A DNA stretch of 7,955 nt from Archaeoglobales archaeon (GTDB taxonomy: Archaea; Halobacteriota; Archaeoglobi; Archaeoglobales; Archaeoglobaceae), in NCBI GenBank assembly GCA_003662985.1, contig QMZD01000068.1, positions 1 through 7,955 of the forward strand, in the 5' to 3' direction. Position 1 is the stretch's first letter. Each line of letters opens with the position of its first letter. Below are positions 1 through 7,010 of the stretch, one piece after another. The notes under the pieces were generated by a model. That model worked only from the letters and a program-made list of their open reading frames with translations, made no database searches and was not told the DNA's origin. A program made the translations under genes and the position numbers.

Positions 1-1580
1 GGCACATTTCCGGGATTTGGGCCTAATCCGAGTTTGTAGAAGACGCCAACATTATATGAGAACCCAAGGATGAGTAAAGCCATTCCGAGGACACCAATGA
101 ACCAAGAGGCTTTTTCGAGTATTGCAGCCTTTAATCCATGTTCAACGTAGACATTTCTGAAACCAATGGCGAAGCCCCATAGAATCTTGATCATTCCAAT
201 AACAAGGACTGTGAACAAAAGAACCTTGACACCCATCTCCTCAACCCTATCAAAGAGTGGATGGTAGTGATGGAAGGCATAGAGGTTTTGTAGAGCTGCT
301 CCTATAAAATGTATCTCATGCGGTTTGTACCCAGGAACTGTGAAAGGTCCAAAGAACTCGCCGTATATGAATCCAAATATTATCGACACGATTCCCGAGT
401 AGAGTGCTATGTTTAGAAGGCCCTGCCAACCCTCCGTCTTGAATATCCTTTTCAAATAGAGGGCCAAAATCGTGATGAGTAAGCCGTAACCAATATCACC
501 GAGCATAAGGCCAAAGAAGATCGGGAAGAATACCGCCATGATTGGTGTCGGATCGAACTCCTTGTACCTCGGTATCGAGAAGAGGGTCGTGAACAGTTCA
601 AAATTCCTGACACCCCCAGGGTTATCGAGGAGAGTTGGTGGTTCCGATTCCGATTCTCCTTCTACAACATCAACAACAACTCTTCCGTTCGTCTGGCTCT
701 CGATTACACTTTTCAGCTCACCAACCTTTTTCTCTGGAACGTATCCTGTAAGAACAAACGCATACTTCGATACAAGGGTCTTCAAGGGAAGTTCCGATCT
801 GTCCATCTCAATACTCAGATATTCCTCTATTGCCATCATTACCTCTGCTTCCTTGGCTTTTATCTCCTCGAGTTCCGTTTCAAGGGACTTTATCTTTGCC
901 AAATTGTTTTCTATCTCGGAATTTATCTCAGCCACTCTTGTATCGTAGTCTTCGATGTCTGGCACAGTCAATTCCGAAAAACCATGTTCCTGCAAAACAA
1001 TCAGGAAATCGTCTGAATACTCAGTCTTAACAAAAACAGCGGCTAAGTACCCTCCTTTTACCCCCTTTAGGAGGATTTCAAACTGATCTGTAATTTCCCT
1101 CAGTCTCTCACCAGGATCCGCTTTTAACATGCCTACAAAACATTTTATTGCTTTGTAATCTCTAAGCAATCTCGGAGGTATTCCAAGCTCTTTCAATGGC
1201 TCAATAATCCTAATTTCATCCTCAAGAAGTCTATTTCTCTCAGTTAACCCCCTAATCTCTTCTATCTTCGCTTCAATTTTTTCTCTGTACTCTTCCAGCT
1301 TTTCATCGAGTTTGGCGGCGATCTCTTCTGCTTTAAACTTCTTTTTTGCGTCGTAACTCTCTGGTTCAAGCTTCAGATAAGAGAGAAGACTTCTCAACTG
1401 TACTAATGTTCTCGAAATTGTCGAGGCTTTTTTGGATGGTTCTCCAATTTTGAAATAGTCCTCTTCGATAGGATCTTCAATGTGCATCAGGTTTAGCCTG
1501 TGAAGGGTTTTCGAGACCTCTTCAAGGTAATCTTTAGAGCCCACTAAAGTTACCTTGACCATTTTAACAGGCTTAAACAT
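1..1580 (-). CDS. atpI: A-type ATP synthase subunit I (subunit a homologue), C-terminus cut off by window edge
   Basis: This is the membrane-embedded stator subunit of the archaeal A1Ao ATP synthase. Its soluble N-terminal arm binds the peripheral stalks and its membrane domain forms the ion half-channels beside the c-ring. The frame is open for 526 codons and leaves the window; the family is usually about 650-700 aa. Residues 1-345 form the cytoplasmic arm, with Glu/Lys-rich coiled coil at about 75-125 and 210-255. Membrane segments follow at about 347-377, 388-412, 451-474 and 488-515, including the family signatures FGLMLGDIGYG (356-366) and FGFIYGEFFGPF (402-413). The essential arginine of the last helices lies beyond the edge. 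I chose the ATG at 1580 because it gives the family-typical MFKP..M beginning and overlaps the atpH stop by 8 nt (ATGTTTAA), which suggests translational coupling. The in-frame ATG at 1562 has no Shine-Dalgarno sequence. Identity is secure; the exact start is slightly less so. Confidence 0.95.
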   Translation of the reverse strand, partial: MFKPVKMVKVTLVGSKDYLEEVSKTLHRLNLMHIEDPIEEDYFKIGEPSKKASTISRTLVQLRSLLSYLKLEPESYDAKKKFKAEEIAAKLDEKLEEYREKIEAKIEEIRGLTERNRLLEDEIRIIEPLKELGIPPRLLRDYKAIKCFVGMLKADPGERLREITDQFEILLKGVKGGYLAAVFVKTEYSDDFLIVLQEHGFSELTVPDIEDYDTRVAEINSEIENNLAKIKSLETELEEIKAKEAEVMMAIEEYLSIEMDRSELPLKTLVSKYAFVLTGYVPEKKVGELKSVIESQTNGRVVVDVVEGESESEPPTLLDNPGGVRNFELFTTLFSIPRYKEFDPTPIMAVFFPIFFGLMLGDIGYGLLITILALYLKRIFKTEGWQGLLNIALYSGIVSIIFGFIYGEFFGPFTVPGYKPHEIHFIGAALQNLYAFHHYHPLFDRVEEMGVKVLLFTVLVIGMIKILWGFAIGFRNVYVEHGLKAAILEKASWFIGVLGMALLILGFSYNVGVFYKLGLGPNPGNV

Positions 1581-1902
1581 GCTCTACCATCCCTAGGAAT
1601 TTTTCATAAAGGTAGTCAACCGCTTTCCAAACGTTATCCTTACCCTTAGCCTCTAGCTGTTCGATATCCCTACTTTTTCTCTGTTTAATCTCCTCTTTTT
1701 CAGCTTCAATCGATGAACCTGCATCTTCAATAATTTTAGCCTTAATATTCTCAGCCTCTTTTTGTGCATCCTCAATAATTTCCCTAGCTTTGAGTTTAGC
1801 CTCGTAGATCATGTTCTTTTTCTTTTCCTCTGCGGAGGCGACATCACTCTCGACTTTACTCTCTGCCTCTTTAATCTTCTCAAGAATCTCTGTCTTTTCC
1901 AT
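1573..1902 (-). CDS. atpH: A-type ATP synthase subunit H (peripheral stalk)
   Basis: This 109-aa protein is almost entirely a charged coiled coil. Residues 1-85 are Glu/Lys/Ala-rich with no prolines, and a short conserved-looking tail (AVDYLYEKFLGMVEHV, about 94-109) closes the chain. That size, composition and tail, plus its place directly before atpI, fit archaeal subunit H (AhaH). In this family H pairs with subunit E in a right-handed coiled coil to form the peripheral stalks linking A1 to subunit I. The start at 1902 follows a G-rich SD-like stretch (GGTGGGGGAT, 1917-1908) and a TATA box about 60 nt upstream, so this is probably the first gene of the ATP synthase operon. The stop overlaps the atpI start. 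Assignment rests on context as well as sequence, because coiled coils are low in information; I consider it well supported. Confidence 0.9.
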   Translation of the reverse strand: MEKTEILEKIKEAESKVESDVASAEEKKKNMIYEAKLKAREIIEDAQKEAENIKAKIIEDAGSSIEAEKEEIKQRKSRDIEQLEAKGKDNVWKAVDYLYEKFLGMVEHV

Positions 1903-1961
1903 AGTTCATCCCCCACCCTTTATTGTACAAATTAGACGACATCGAGAGGTTACCAATTCTA

Positions 1962-1969
1962 TATTTAAA
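1962..1969 (-). promoter_or_regulatory. TATA box of the ATP synthase operon
   Basis: On the minus strand, TTTAAATA is preceded by the partly purine-rich GCAAAC, as in an archaeal BRE/TATA pair. It lies about 60 nt upstream of the atpH ATG. With the usual spacing of about 25 nt, transcription would start near 1940 and leave a leader of about 37 nt containing the G-rich SD-like stretch. This is the best archaeal promoter match in the intergenic region. Motif and spacing are seen; activity is inferred. Confidence 0.6.
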
Positions 1970-2156
1970 GTTTGCTATTTCAAGCCCTGAGGTTGCTCCT
2001 GTTAAATTCCTCAGACGATTTATTTTTAAAAAAGACGGATGAAGACGAGGAATTTTAGGAAAATAAGATGATAGGATTATACATCCAAATCTAGGTGAGG
2101 TTAAAATGAATTCCTATTATTCTTCAAGAAAATTTTATTATCCTACCTAATTATTT

Positions 2157-2161
2157 AAAAA
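2157..2161 (-). terminator. T-tract after the PAS sensor gene
   Basis: A minus-strand T5 begins 8 nt after the TAA of the sensor gene in a very AT-rich stretch, with further T4 runs in the next 70 nt. Archaeal RNA polymerase can terminate at such oligo-T stretches without a hairpin. It is a weaker candidate than the one after korB, because there is a single T5. Confidence 0.4.
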
Positions 2162-2169
2162 TCTAATTT

Positions 2170-5100
2170 TTATTTCGAGCTTTTTCTCAAAAACTCCCTC
2201 ACTTTCTCTGATTCAAGCCAACCCCTATCGAGTTTCTGGATAAGCCTGTCTATCTTATCGACCTGCTCAACAATTTCACTTCTAAGTTTTCCATCCGCCT
2301 TTAGTTCAGCGAGACCAGTTATAATCGCCAGGGGATTTCTGATTTGATCGACGAGAATTGCAAACTGCTCGATATTGTTTTCAATCCTCTCATAAGCTCT
2401 TCTTTTAGCTTCATCCAGTTCAATCGTGTTTATAGCAAAGGCTAGATCGTCAGCGAGGGTTTGCAGCATATCTATCTCCTCATCACCGGGCAACTTCTCC
2501 TTTGAATGCATGACGATAAACCCTTTAAGTTCCCCCTCAACCCTCATAGGGATGATAATGCAGCTGAGAGATTTGGACGAAGAATAATAGGGGCATACTT
2601 CCCTCCGCTCAGTACGTTTTACGATCTGAACGGATCTTTTTGCTTTTTCAAAACACGCGGGAAGTTCCTCAAGTGAAAAATCAACGGGATGCATCTCCCT
2701 TGAGCTGGCCACATTCCTGAGTCTTCCATCTCGAATCAATCCTGCCCAAGCAGAGTAATACTCCCTTAAAGATGCAAGGCTCATACATGCCTTCTCTAGG
2801 AGGATATTTACGTCTCTCTCATGAACCACAAGCTTGTTTATCTCGTTTATTGCATTGAGGAGTCTGTTCATCCTCAAATACTGGGTTATATCCCTCGCCA
2901 ATACGACACAGTACCTTTTTCCTTTCAGGGTGAGGGGTGAAAAGATGTTGGAAAAGTATCTGTCCCCCCGTGAATCTTGGAATTCAACCTTATGATTGGA
3001 TTCAATAACCTCTCTGACCTTTTTTAATCTTCTTTCAGCGACCTTTCGCGAGAAGAGGTCGCTCAGCTTTTTACCGACGGGATTAAAACCGATAGATTTG
3101 ATCATCGCTGGATTTGCATCGATAAAAACTCCATCATAATCAAGAATTGCTATCATTGTCGGGGAAGTCTCAAATAACTTTCTGAACTTCTCTTCACTTT
3201 CGATCAGTTTTCTTTCCATCTCTATTCTCTCTGTGAGGTCTATTCCAATGGAGGTTGTTATCCTATCTTCACCCTTGCCTATGGCGAAGTTGTGCCATTC
3301 AAAGATCCTTCTTTCACCATTCTTTGTCAATGCGGGATTGATGTTTACAACGGCTTTCCCTTCCACAACACCATCAAGAATCCTTTTTACCCTATTCCTC
3401 TCCTCCTCGGGAACATGTACTTCCAGTAGGTTCTTTCCAATTACTTCATCAGCCTTCCAGCCGAATTGCTCTTCAGCAGCTTTATTCCAAAGTTTAATCC
3501 TGTAGTTAGAATCCCAAGACATAATCGGAACCGGAGCGATGTTGACCATTTTTTCCATGTACTGAGCCGTTTTTCTATACCTCTCTTCGCTTTCTCTGAG
3601 TTTCTTTTCAAGTTCAACTCTCTCCGTAACGTCTCTGGTTACGATTACACCTCCAATAACCTTCCCATTTTTGATGATAGGTGTGCCAACGGATTCAGCC
3701 CATATCCAGCTACCATCTTTTTTTCTATACCTATAAACTACCTCTCCTCCCCTTCTCTCTTTCGCAGCGTTATAAAATTCGTTTTTAACCCTCTCTCTAT
3801 CTTCGGGATGGATGTTTTCAAAAGCGGATTTTCCGATCAGTTCTTCAGCTGTGTATCCGAAAATCCTCTCGGCCGAGGGACTAACGTATTCCCTTATTCC
3901 CTTCGCATTAACAACCTTGATAACATCCCTCGAATTTTCCACAATTAGCCTGTACTTCTCCTCAGACTTTCTCAGCTCCTCTTCAAGCTTTTTCCTTTCC
4001 GTTATATCCCTTACAATACCCTCAGCTCCAACAACCCTGCCGTTCTCAAATACAGGCCAGAGAATAACCTCCACGAGATACGTTCTCTTCTTGTCTTTCG
4101 GAAGTGCTTTGACCTCATATCTCACCACTTCGCCTCTCATAACCTTTTTGAACATCTCTCTAACCTTATCAATCCCCTCTGGATCCATTAATCTCCTGGC
4201 AGTATGCCCGATGAGTTCTTCCCTTTTATAGCCCAAAAGTTCGGCATATTTAGGGTTGACTTCAAGAAATCTGGCCTTGGAATCGAGGATGAAGAACAGA
4301 TCCTGAGCGTTCCTGTAGAACCTTCTATAACGCTCAAGCTCCTTTTTGTACCTCTCCTCCTCAGTTATATCTATCAATGTTCCTATGACGGCCGGTTTCC
4401 CCTTGTAAATAATCCTTGAATCATACACTTCATTTACCCTTATCTCACCATCTTTTCTAATCACTCTGAGCTTGTAGTTGATTGAATCAACCTCACCCTC
4501 GAGTCTAACTCTCAGGTTTCTGTCAACCAAATCTCTATCTGCCGGATGTACGAACTCAAGAGGGCTTCTACCAACCAGTTCATCAATCTTGTATCCCCAA
4601 AGCTCAGCAAACTTTGGGTTTACGTACTTGAAAACCCCATCCTGGATTAAATAGATGCCAACAAGAGATTTTTCTGCAAGCTTTCTGAACTTCTCCTCAG
4701 ACTCCAGAATCTTCCTCTCCATAGCCTTCCTTTCAGAGATATCTCTGGCAATCCCAAGTCTACCGACAATCCTGTCCCCTTCGTAGAGATTCGTTACATT
4801 TAATTCAACCGGAATTCTTTTTCCATCCTTTCTTACTAGTTCGATTTCATAGAGTGGTATTTTCTCCCCTGTAATACCTCTCTTGAATCTCTCAAGGGTG
4901 GATTCAAGGTATTCAGGAGCAACTATTTCAGAAAAGTGTCTACCGATCCATTCATTTTTTGAATAAAGAGTTACTTCTTCAAATCTGGTATTAAGAAATA
5001 CGAATCTCCCCTCTGTATCCAGAACAAAAACTACATCATTTATTGCCTCCAAGAGACTCCGATACTTTTCTTCAGACCTCCTAAGCTTTTCTTCCATTAC

Positions 5101-5798
5101 CTTCCTATGCGTTATATCAAAAACGTTGCCAAGAACTGCAGGCATTCCGTTCAATTCTATTCTCGATGCGATAACCTCAACCCATCTCTCCTCTCCATTC
5201 TTGGTTACTATCTTCCACTCGTAACGTTCTGGAACTTCCTCTCCACTCTCCCTCCTGTAATATCTCTCCCTAACGAGATTAATGTAATCGGGATGTATAA
5301 GGTCAAATGGGTCCATCTGGAGGAGTTCCTCCTCGGAATAACCTGTGATGTGGGTGAGCTTTTTGTTCACGTACCTGAATCTACCTCCCTGCACTATGTA
5401 TATTCCAGTATGTGTTCTTTCCTCTAAATTTTCCAGCAAATCCTTCTTTTCCTTTAACTCGGTTATATCTCTCAGAATTCCAAACACAAGAGTTTCGCTA
5501 CCAAGTTTCAATACATCTGAAATGAGTTTAACGTATCTCAATCCTCTCCTTCCAATAAGTCTAAATTCACATGAATGTGGATGTGGTTTCCTAAAAACGA
5601 TCTTAACTTTATCAACATCCTCAGGATGGACCAAAAAATAAAATTCTCAGATGTTAGCTCTCTTGGCCTGTATCCGGTTATACTCTCTACAGCTTGGGTT
5701 ACGAATCTGATATTTCCCTCTCTATCGGCTATGAAAATTACATCGTCGAGATTGTCCAGAATCCTCCTGATGAGTTTCTCTGGGATTAACTCCATCAT
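2170..5798 (-). CDS. Giant soluble multi-PAS/GAF sensor protein with kinase-dead DHp-like end; one-base frameshift in PAS1
   Basis: Read as one gene with one base added at a T6 run (5633-5638), it encodes 1209 aa. No signal peptide or membrane segment is visible. Domains on repaired numbering: PAS1 about 13-115, PAS2 122-235, PAS3 247-357, PAS4 372-482, PAS5 495-602, PAS6 618-727, PAS7 748-858, PAS8 873-973, then a GAF domain about 980-1130 and a helical end 1143-1209. Most PAS units end in a DITER-like motif (variants include DITHRK, DISERK and DLTERI) and several are joined by a SEEKYR-type coiled linker. PAS domains bind small ligands or cofactors such as haem or flavin; none can be assigned here. 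The end keeps the DHp motif IRNPLA (from 1153), but the phospho-acceptor His is Asp1151, and no HATPase domain follows. It should therefore not autophosphorylate. It starts 10 nt after a true histidine kinase, with which it probably works. As read, only the separate pieces 5798-5538 and 5634-2170 are open. Confidence 0.85.
2890..5765 (-). repeat. Tandem array of eight diverged PAS domains
   Basis: At protein level the stretch repeats eight times with a period of about 105-125 residues. Each unit has an N-terminal hydrophobic strand with a D.. G or G..F turn, a variable GY or GF/GW motif, usually a P.D/E motif, and all but the last end in a DITER-like strand. The units differ clearly in sequence, and I see no long identical DNA blocks between them. 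This looks like an old duplication series with specialised units, not a recent expansion. Several linkers share the SEEKYR/SEEKFR heptad register (repaired residues about 241-247, 367-372, 612-617, 737-742, 867-872). Confidence 0.85.
5538..5798 (-). pseudogene. N-terminal fragment of the PAS sensor, as read without frameshift repair
   Basis: Translation from the ATG at 5798 gives 86 aa. Residues 1-55 are a normal first half of a PAS domain (DVIFIADREGNIRFV, then GYRPREL). After the T6 run the chain leaves the PAS pattern and ends as unrelated residues at 5538, inside the coding region of the rest of the protein. The start is convincing: the first two codons are ATGATG, with AGGAG 7 nt upstream. 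The product, if made without slippage, would be half a PAS domain and probably unstable. It is best regarded as part of the gene 2170-5798 rather than as a separate gene. Confidence 0.75.
5633..5638 (-). other. Frameshift site: T6 homopolymer in PAS1
   Basis: On the coding strand the junction reads ATT TTT TGG in the upstream frame, while the rest of the protein continues as TTG GTC CAT CCT. Adding one T gives F-L-V-H-P-E-D. This restores the exact 20-residue spacing from GY to HPxD seen in PAS4 of the same protein (GYKIDEL...FVHPAD against GYRPREL...LVHPED). The event is therefore a loss of one T, or a -1 shift or added base during expression. Confidence 0.85.
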
Positions 5799-5805
5799 TT
5801 TATCG

Positions 5806-5810
5806 CTCCT
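5806..5810 (-). promoter_or_regulatory. Shine-Dalgarno site of the PAS sensor gene, embedded in the kinase stop codon
   Basis: AGGAG lies 7 nt before the ATG at 5798 and overlaps the TAG stop of the upstream kinase gene (the joint reads TAGGAG). It supports that start and argues for one mRNA with coupled translation of both proteins. Confidence 0.75.
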
Positions 5811-6843
5811 AACGCTTCTTTAACTCTATCACAAACGTCCCAGCTCTCTTGAGCCGAACACTCCCCCCAAGCATCTCGACTACCTTTTTAACGATGAAGA
5901 GCCCCAAACCAGTATTTGCATTTTCACCAAATTTGAATCCTTTTTCAAAGATTCTAGGCTGAATCTCATCGGGAATTCCAGAGCCGTTATCTCTGAAGGT
6001 GATCGTGCAGCCCTCAGAATCGCTCTCAACGTTCACCTCCACTTTCGTCGCCTTCCCATGACAAATTGAATTCCTAATAAGGTTGTCAAATACTATGGCA
6101 AGAGAGCTCTTGGCTTTGCAATCTCCCTTGATATCAACTTGAATATCATAGTGTCGTGCAACTCGCTTGACAATCTCACTAATACTTACTTCTTTTGGAT
6201 TTTCGGCTAGAGATTCAAGTTCCCTTATCTCATTTATCAGATCGATACATCTTTCGACAGCTTTATCTGCCTGACATTCTCTTTCGCAAAGCTCTATGGC
6301 ACCAGAGATTATGTTTAAATTGTTGAGGACATCATGCCTAAGAACACTATTCGTTAATTTTAGAAGTTCATTATAATGTCTTAACTGTTGCTCCATTCTC
6401 TTTTTGTCGGTGATATCCTTAATCACACCCAGAGCGTGTGGTCTTCCTTTGAAATTCACTTTCGACATTGAGAGATCAACAAAAATCTCCTTCCCATCCG
6501 GTCTTCTTACCGCTACCTCATACCTTGCTTCAGATAATTCTCCTTTCAGAGCCCTTTGCACATCGTTATATATCCTCTCTGCATCTTTTTCATCAAGAAA
6601 CTCGAGAAGGTTCGTGTCTCCTACCTCTCTCACACCGATAATCTTATAGAAAGCCGGATTTGCATAAACAAGCTTAAATTTGGTTGCCAGAAATATTCCA
6701 TCGCTTGAGTTTTCAGCGATCAGACGATACATTTCACATTTTGAGCATGATTCTCCCGAATCATCCGAGCTATTTGAGTGGTTCAAATCTTCACCTTCGA
6801 TCCACTTGGAAATTGTTGTATCCAAGCTTGACTCCTCTTTCAT
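5809..6843 (-). CDS. Soluble PAS-domain sensor histidine kinase
   Basis: This 344-aa protein should autophosphorylate on histidine and pass the phosphate to a partner not present in the window. Residues 1-37 are acidic and Ser-rich and end in a Cys pair, C33-x2-C36. One PAS domain spans about 38-147, ending in IKDITDKKRM. The DHp helices (about 152-212) carry the phospho-acceptor His170 in LRHDVLNNLN, an H-box form known from archaeal kinases. The HATPase domain (about 220-344) has the N box DNLIRNSICHG (253-263), G1 DNGSGIP (285-291), F box FEKGFKFG and G2 TGLGLFIVKK (311-320), so it appears catalytically complete. No membrane segment is present, so it should sense a cytoplasmic signal. The ATG at 6843 is preceded by GGAGGG at 6852-6847. 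It is the first gene of a pair with the giant PAS sensor, 10 nt downstream, and may act as that protein's kinase partner. The signal is unknown. Confidence 0.93.
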   Translation of the reverse strand: MKEESSLDTTISKWIEGEDLNHSNSSDDSGESCSKCEMYRLIAENSSDGIFLATKFKLVYANPAFYKIIGVREVGDTNLLEFLDEKDAERIYNDVQRALKGELSEARYEVAVRRPDGKEIFVDLSMSKVNFKGRPHALGVIKDITDKKRMEQQLRHYNELLKLTNSVLRHDVLNNLNIISGAIELCERECQADKAVERCIDLINEIRELESLAENPKEVSISEIVKRVARHYDIQVDIKGDCKAKSSLAIVFDNLIRNSICHGKATKVEVNVESDSEGCTITFRDNGSGIPDEIQPRIFEKGFKFGENANTGLGLFIVKKVVEMLGGSVRLKRAGTFVIELKKR

Positions 6844-6846
6844 GAG

Positions 6847-6852
6847 CCCTCC
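6847..6852 (-). promoter_or_regulatory. Shine-Dalgarno site of the histidine kinase gene
   Basis: GGAGGG lies 3 nt before the ATG at 6843 on the minus strand. It is a strong match to the anti-SD of archaeal 16S rRNA and fixes the start codon. Confidence 0.75.
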
Positions 6853-6890
6853 AAATTTTCAAAAAAATCAGTTAAGAGTAGTTGACAATC

Positions 6891-6897
6891 TATTTAA
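6891..6897 (-). promoter_or_regulatory. Possible TATA box of the kinase/PAS sensor operon
   Basis: TTAAATA on the minus strand lies 47 nt upstream of the kinase ATG. With the usual spacing of about 25 nt, transcription would start near 6867, giving a leader of about 24 nt that includes the Shine-Dalgarno site. The region is AT-rich throughout, so other positions are possible. That a separate promoter exists is supported by the T-tracts closing the kor operon just upstream. Confidence 0.35.
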
Positions 6898-6944
6898 CTT
6901 AATTGAAATTCCCATCATCATGAGTAAAAATATTCGGATAAATC

Positions 6945-6978
6945 AAAAATAGGAGACAAAAAGTAAAAATCTGAAAAA
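6945..6978 (-). terminator. Multiple T5 tracts ending the kor operon
   Basis: Four minus-strand T5 tracts (6978-6974, 6969-6965, 6962-6958, 6949-6945) follow within 32-66 nt of the korB stop. Clustered oligo-T runs without a hairpin are the usual signature of archaeal intrinsic termination, so korB is probably the last gene of its transcript. Confidence 0.65.
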
Positions 6979-7010
6979 CATCTAATGGATTGAGGTGTCA
7001 AACGGGCTCC

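Larger units (their letters stand above)
1903..2169. other. 267-nt AT-rich intergenic region between the sensor operon and the ATP synthase operon
   Basis: I found no credible gene here. From its upstream side (right) it holds a T5 tract at 2161-2157, several shorter T runs, a T6-A5 stretch on the minus strand around 2033-2023, an interrupted inverted repeat CTGAGG / CCTCAG (1987-1992 and 2009-2014, 16-nt spacer), and the atpH TATA box and leader. The inverted repeat lies 18 nt upstream of the TATA box, where an archaeal regulator could act, but a 6-bp arm of this kind can arise by chance. Confidence 0.5.

Noticed and set aside
538..948. Plus-strand open frame of 136 codons
   Set aside because: It lies opposite atpI, has a Ser/Thr/Phe-rich translation typical of an antisense shadow, and no recognisable domain.
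2131..2141. Palindrome TTCTTCAAGAA after the sensor gene
   Set aside because: Arms of 5 nt around a single base cannot form a hairpin, and no second copy is seen near a promoter.
3233..4419. Several plus-strand open frames opposite the PAS array
   Set aside because: They are antisense shadows of a highly structured coding region; their translations are Ser/Leu/Phe-rich with no domain.
2170..5634. A separate gene starting with TTG at 5634
   Set aside because: No Shine-Dalgarno site precedes it, it would begin in the middle of a PAS domain, and the missing half lies directly upstream in the other frame.
6868..6921. A C-box-like ATGATGA and a D-box-like CTGA 43 nt apart on the minus strand, suggesting a C/D box guide RNA
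   Set aside because: No convincing internal C'/D' boxes and no terminal stem between the flanks; the sequence is AT-rich leader DNA.
6868..6921. A 17-codon frame beginning ATGATGATG upstream of the kinase gene
   Set aside because: No Shine-Dalgarno site, low-complexity AT-rich codons, and it covers the likely TATA box of the kinase operon, so it is probably not even transcribed.
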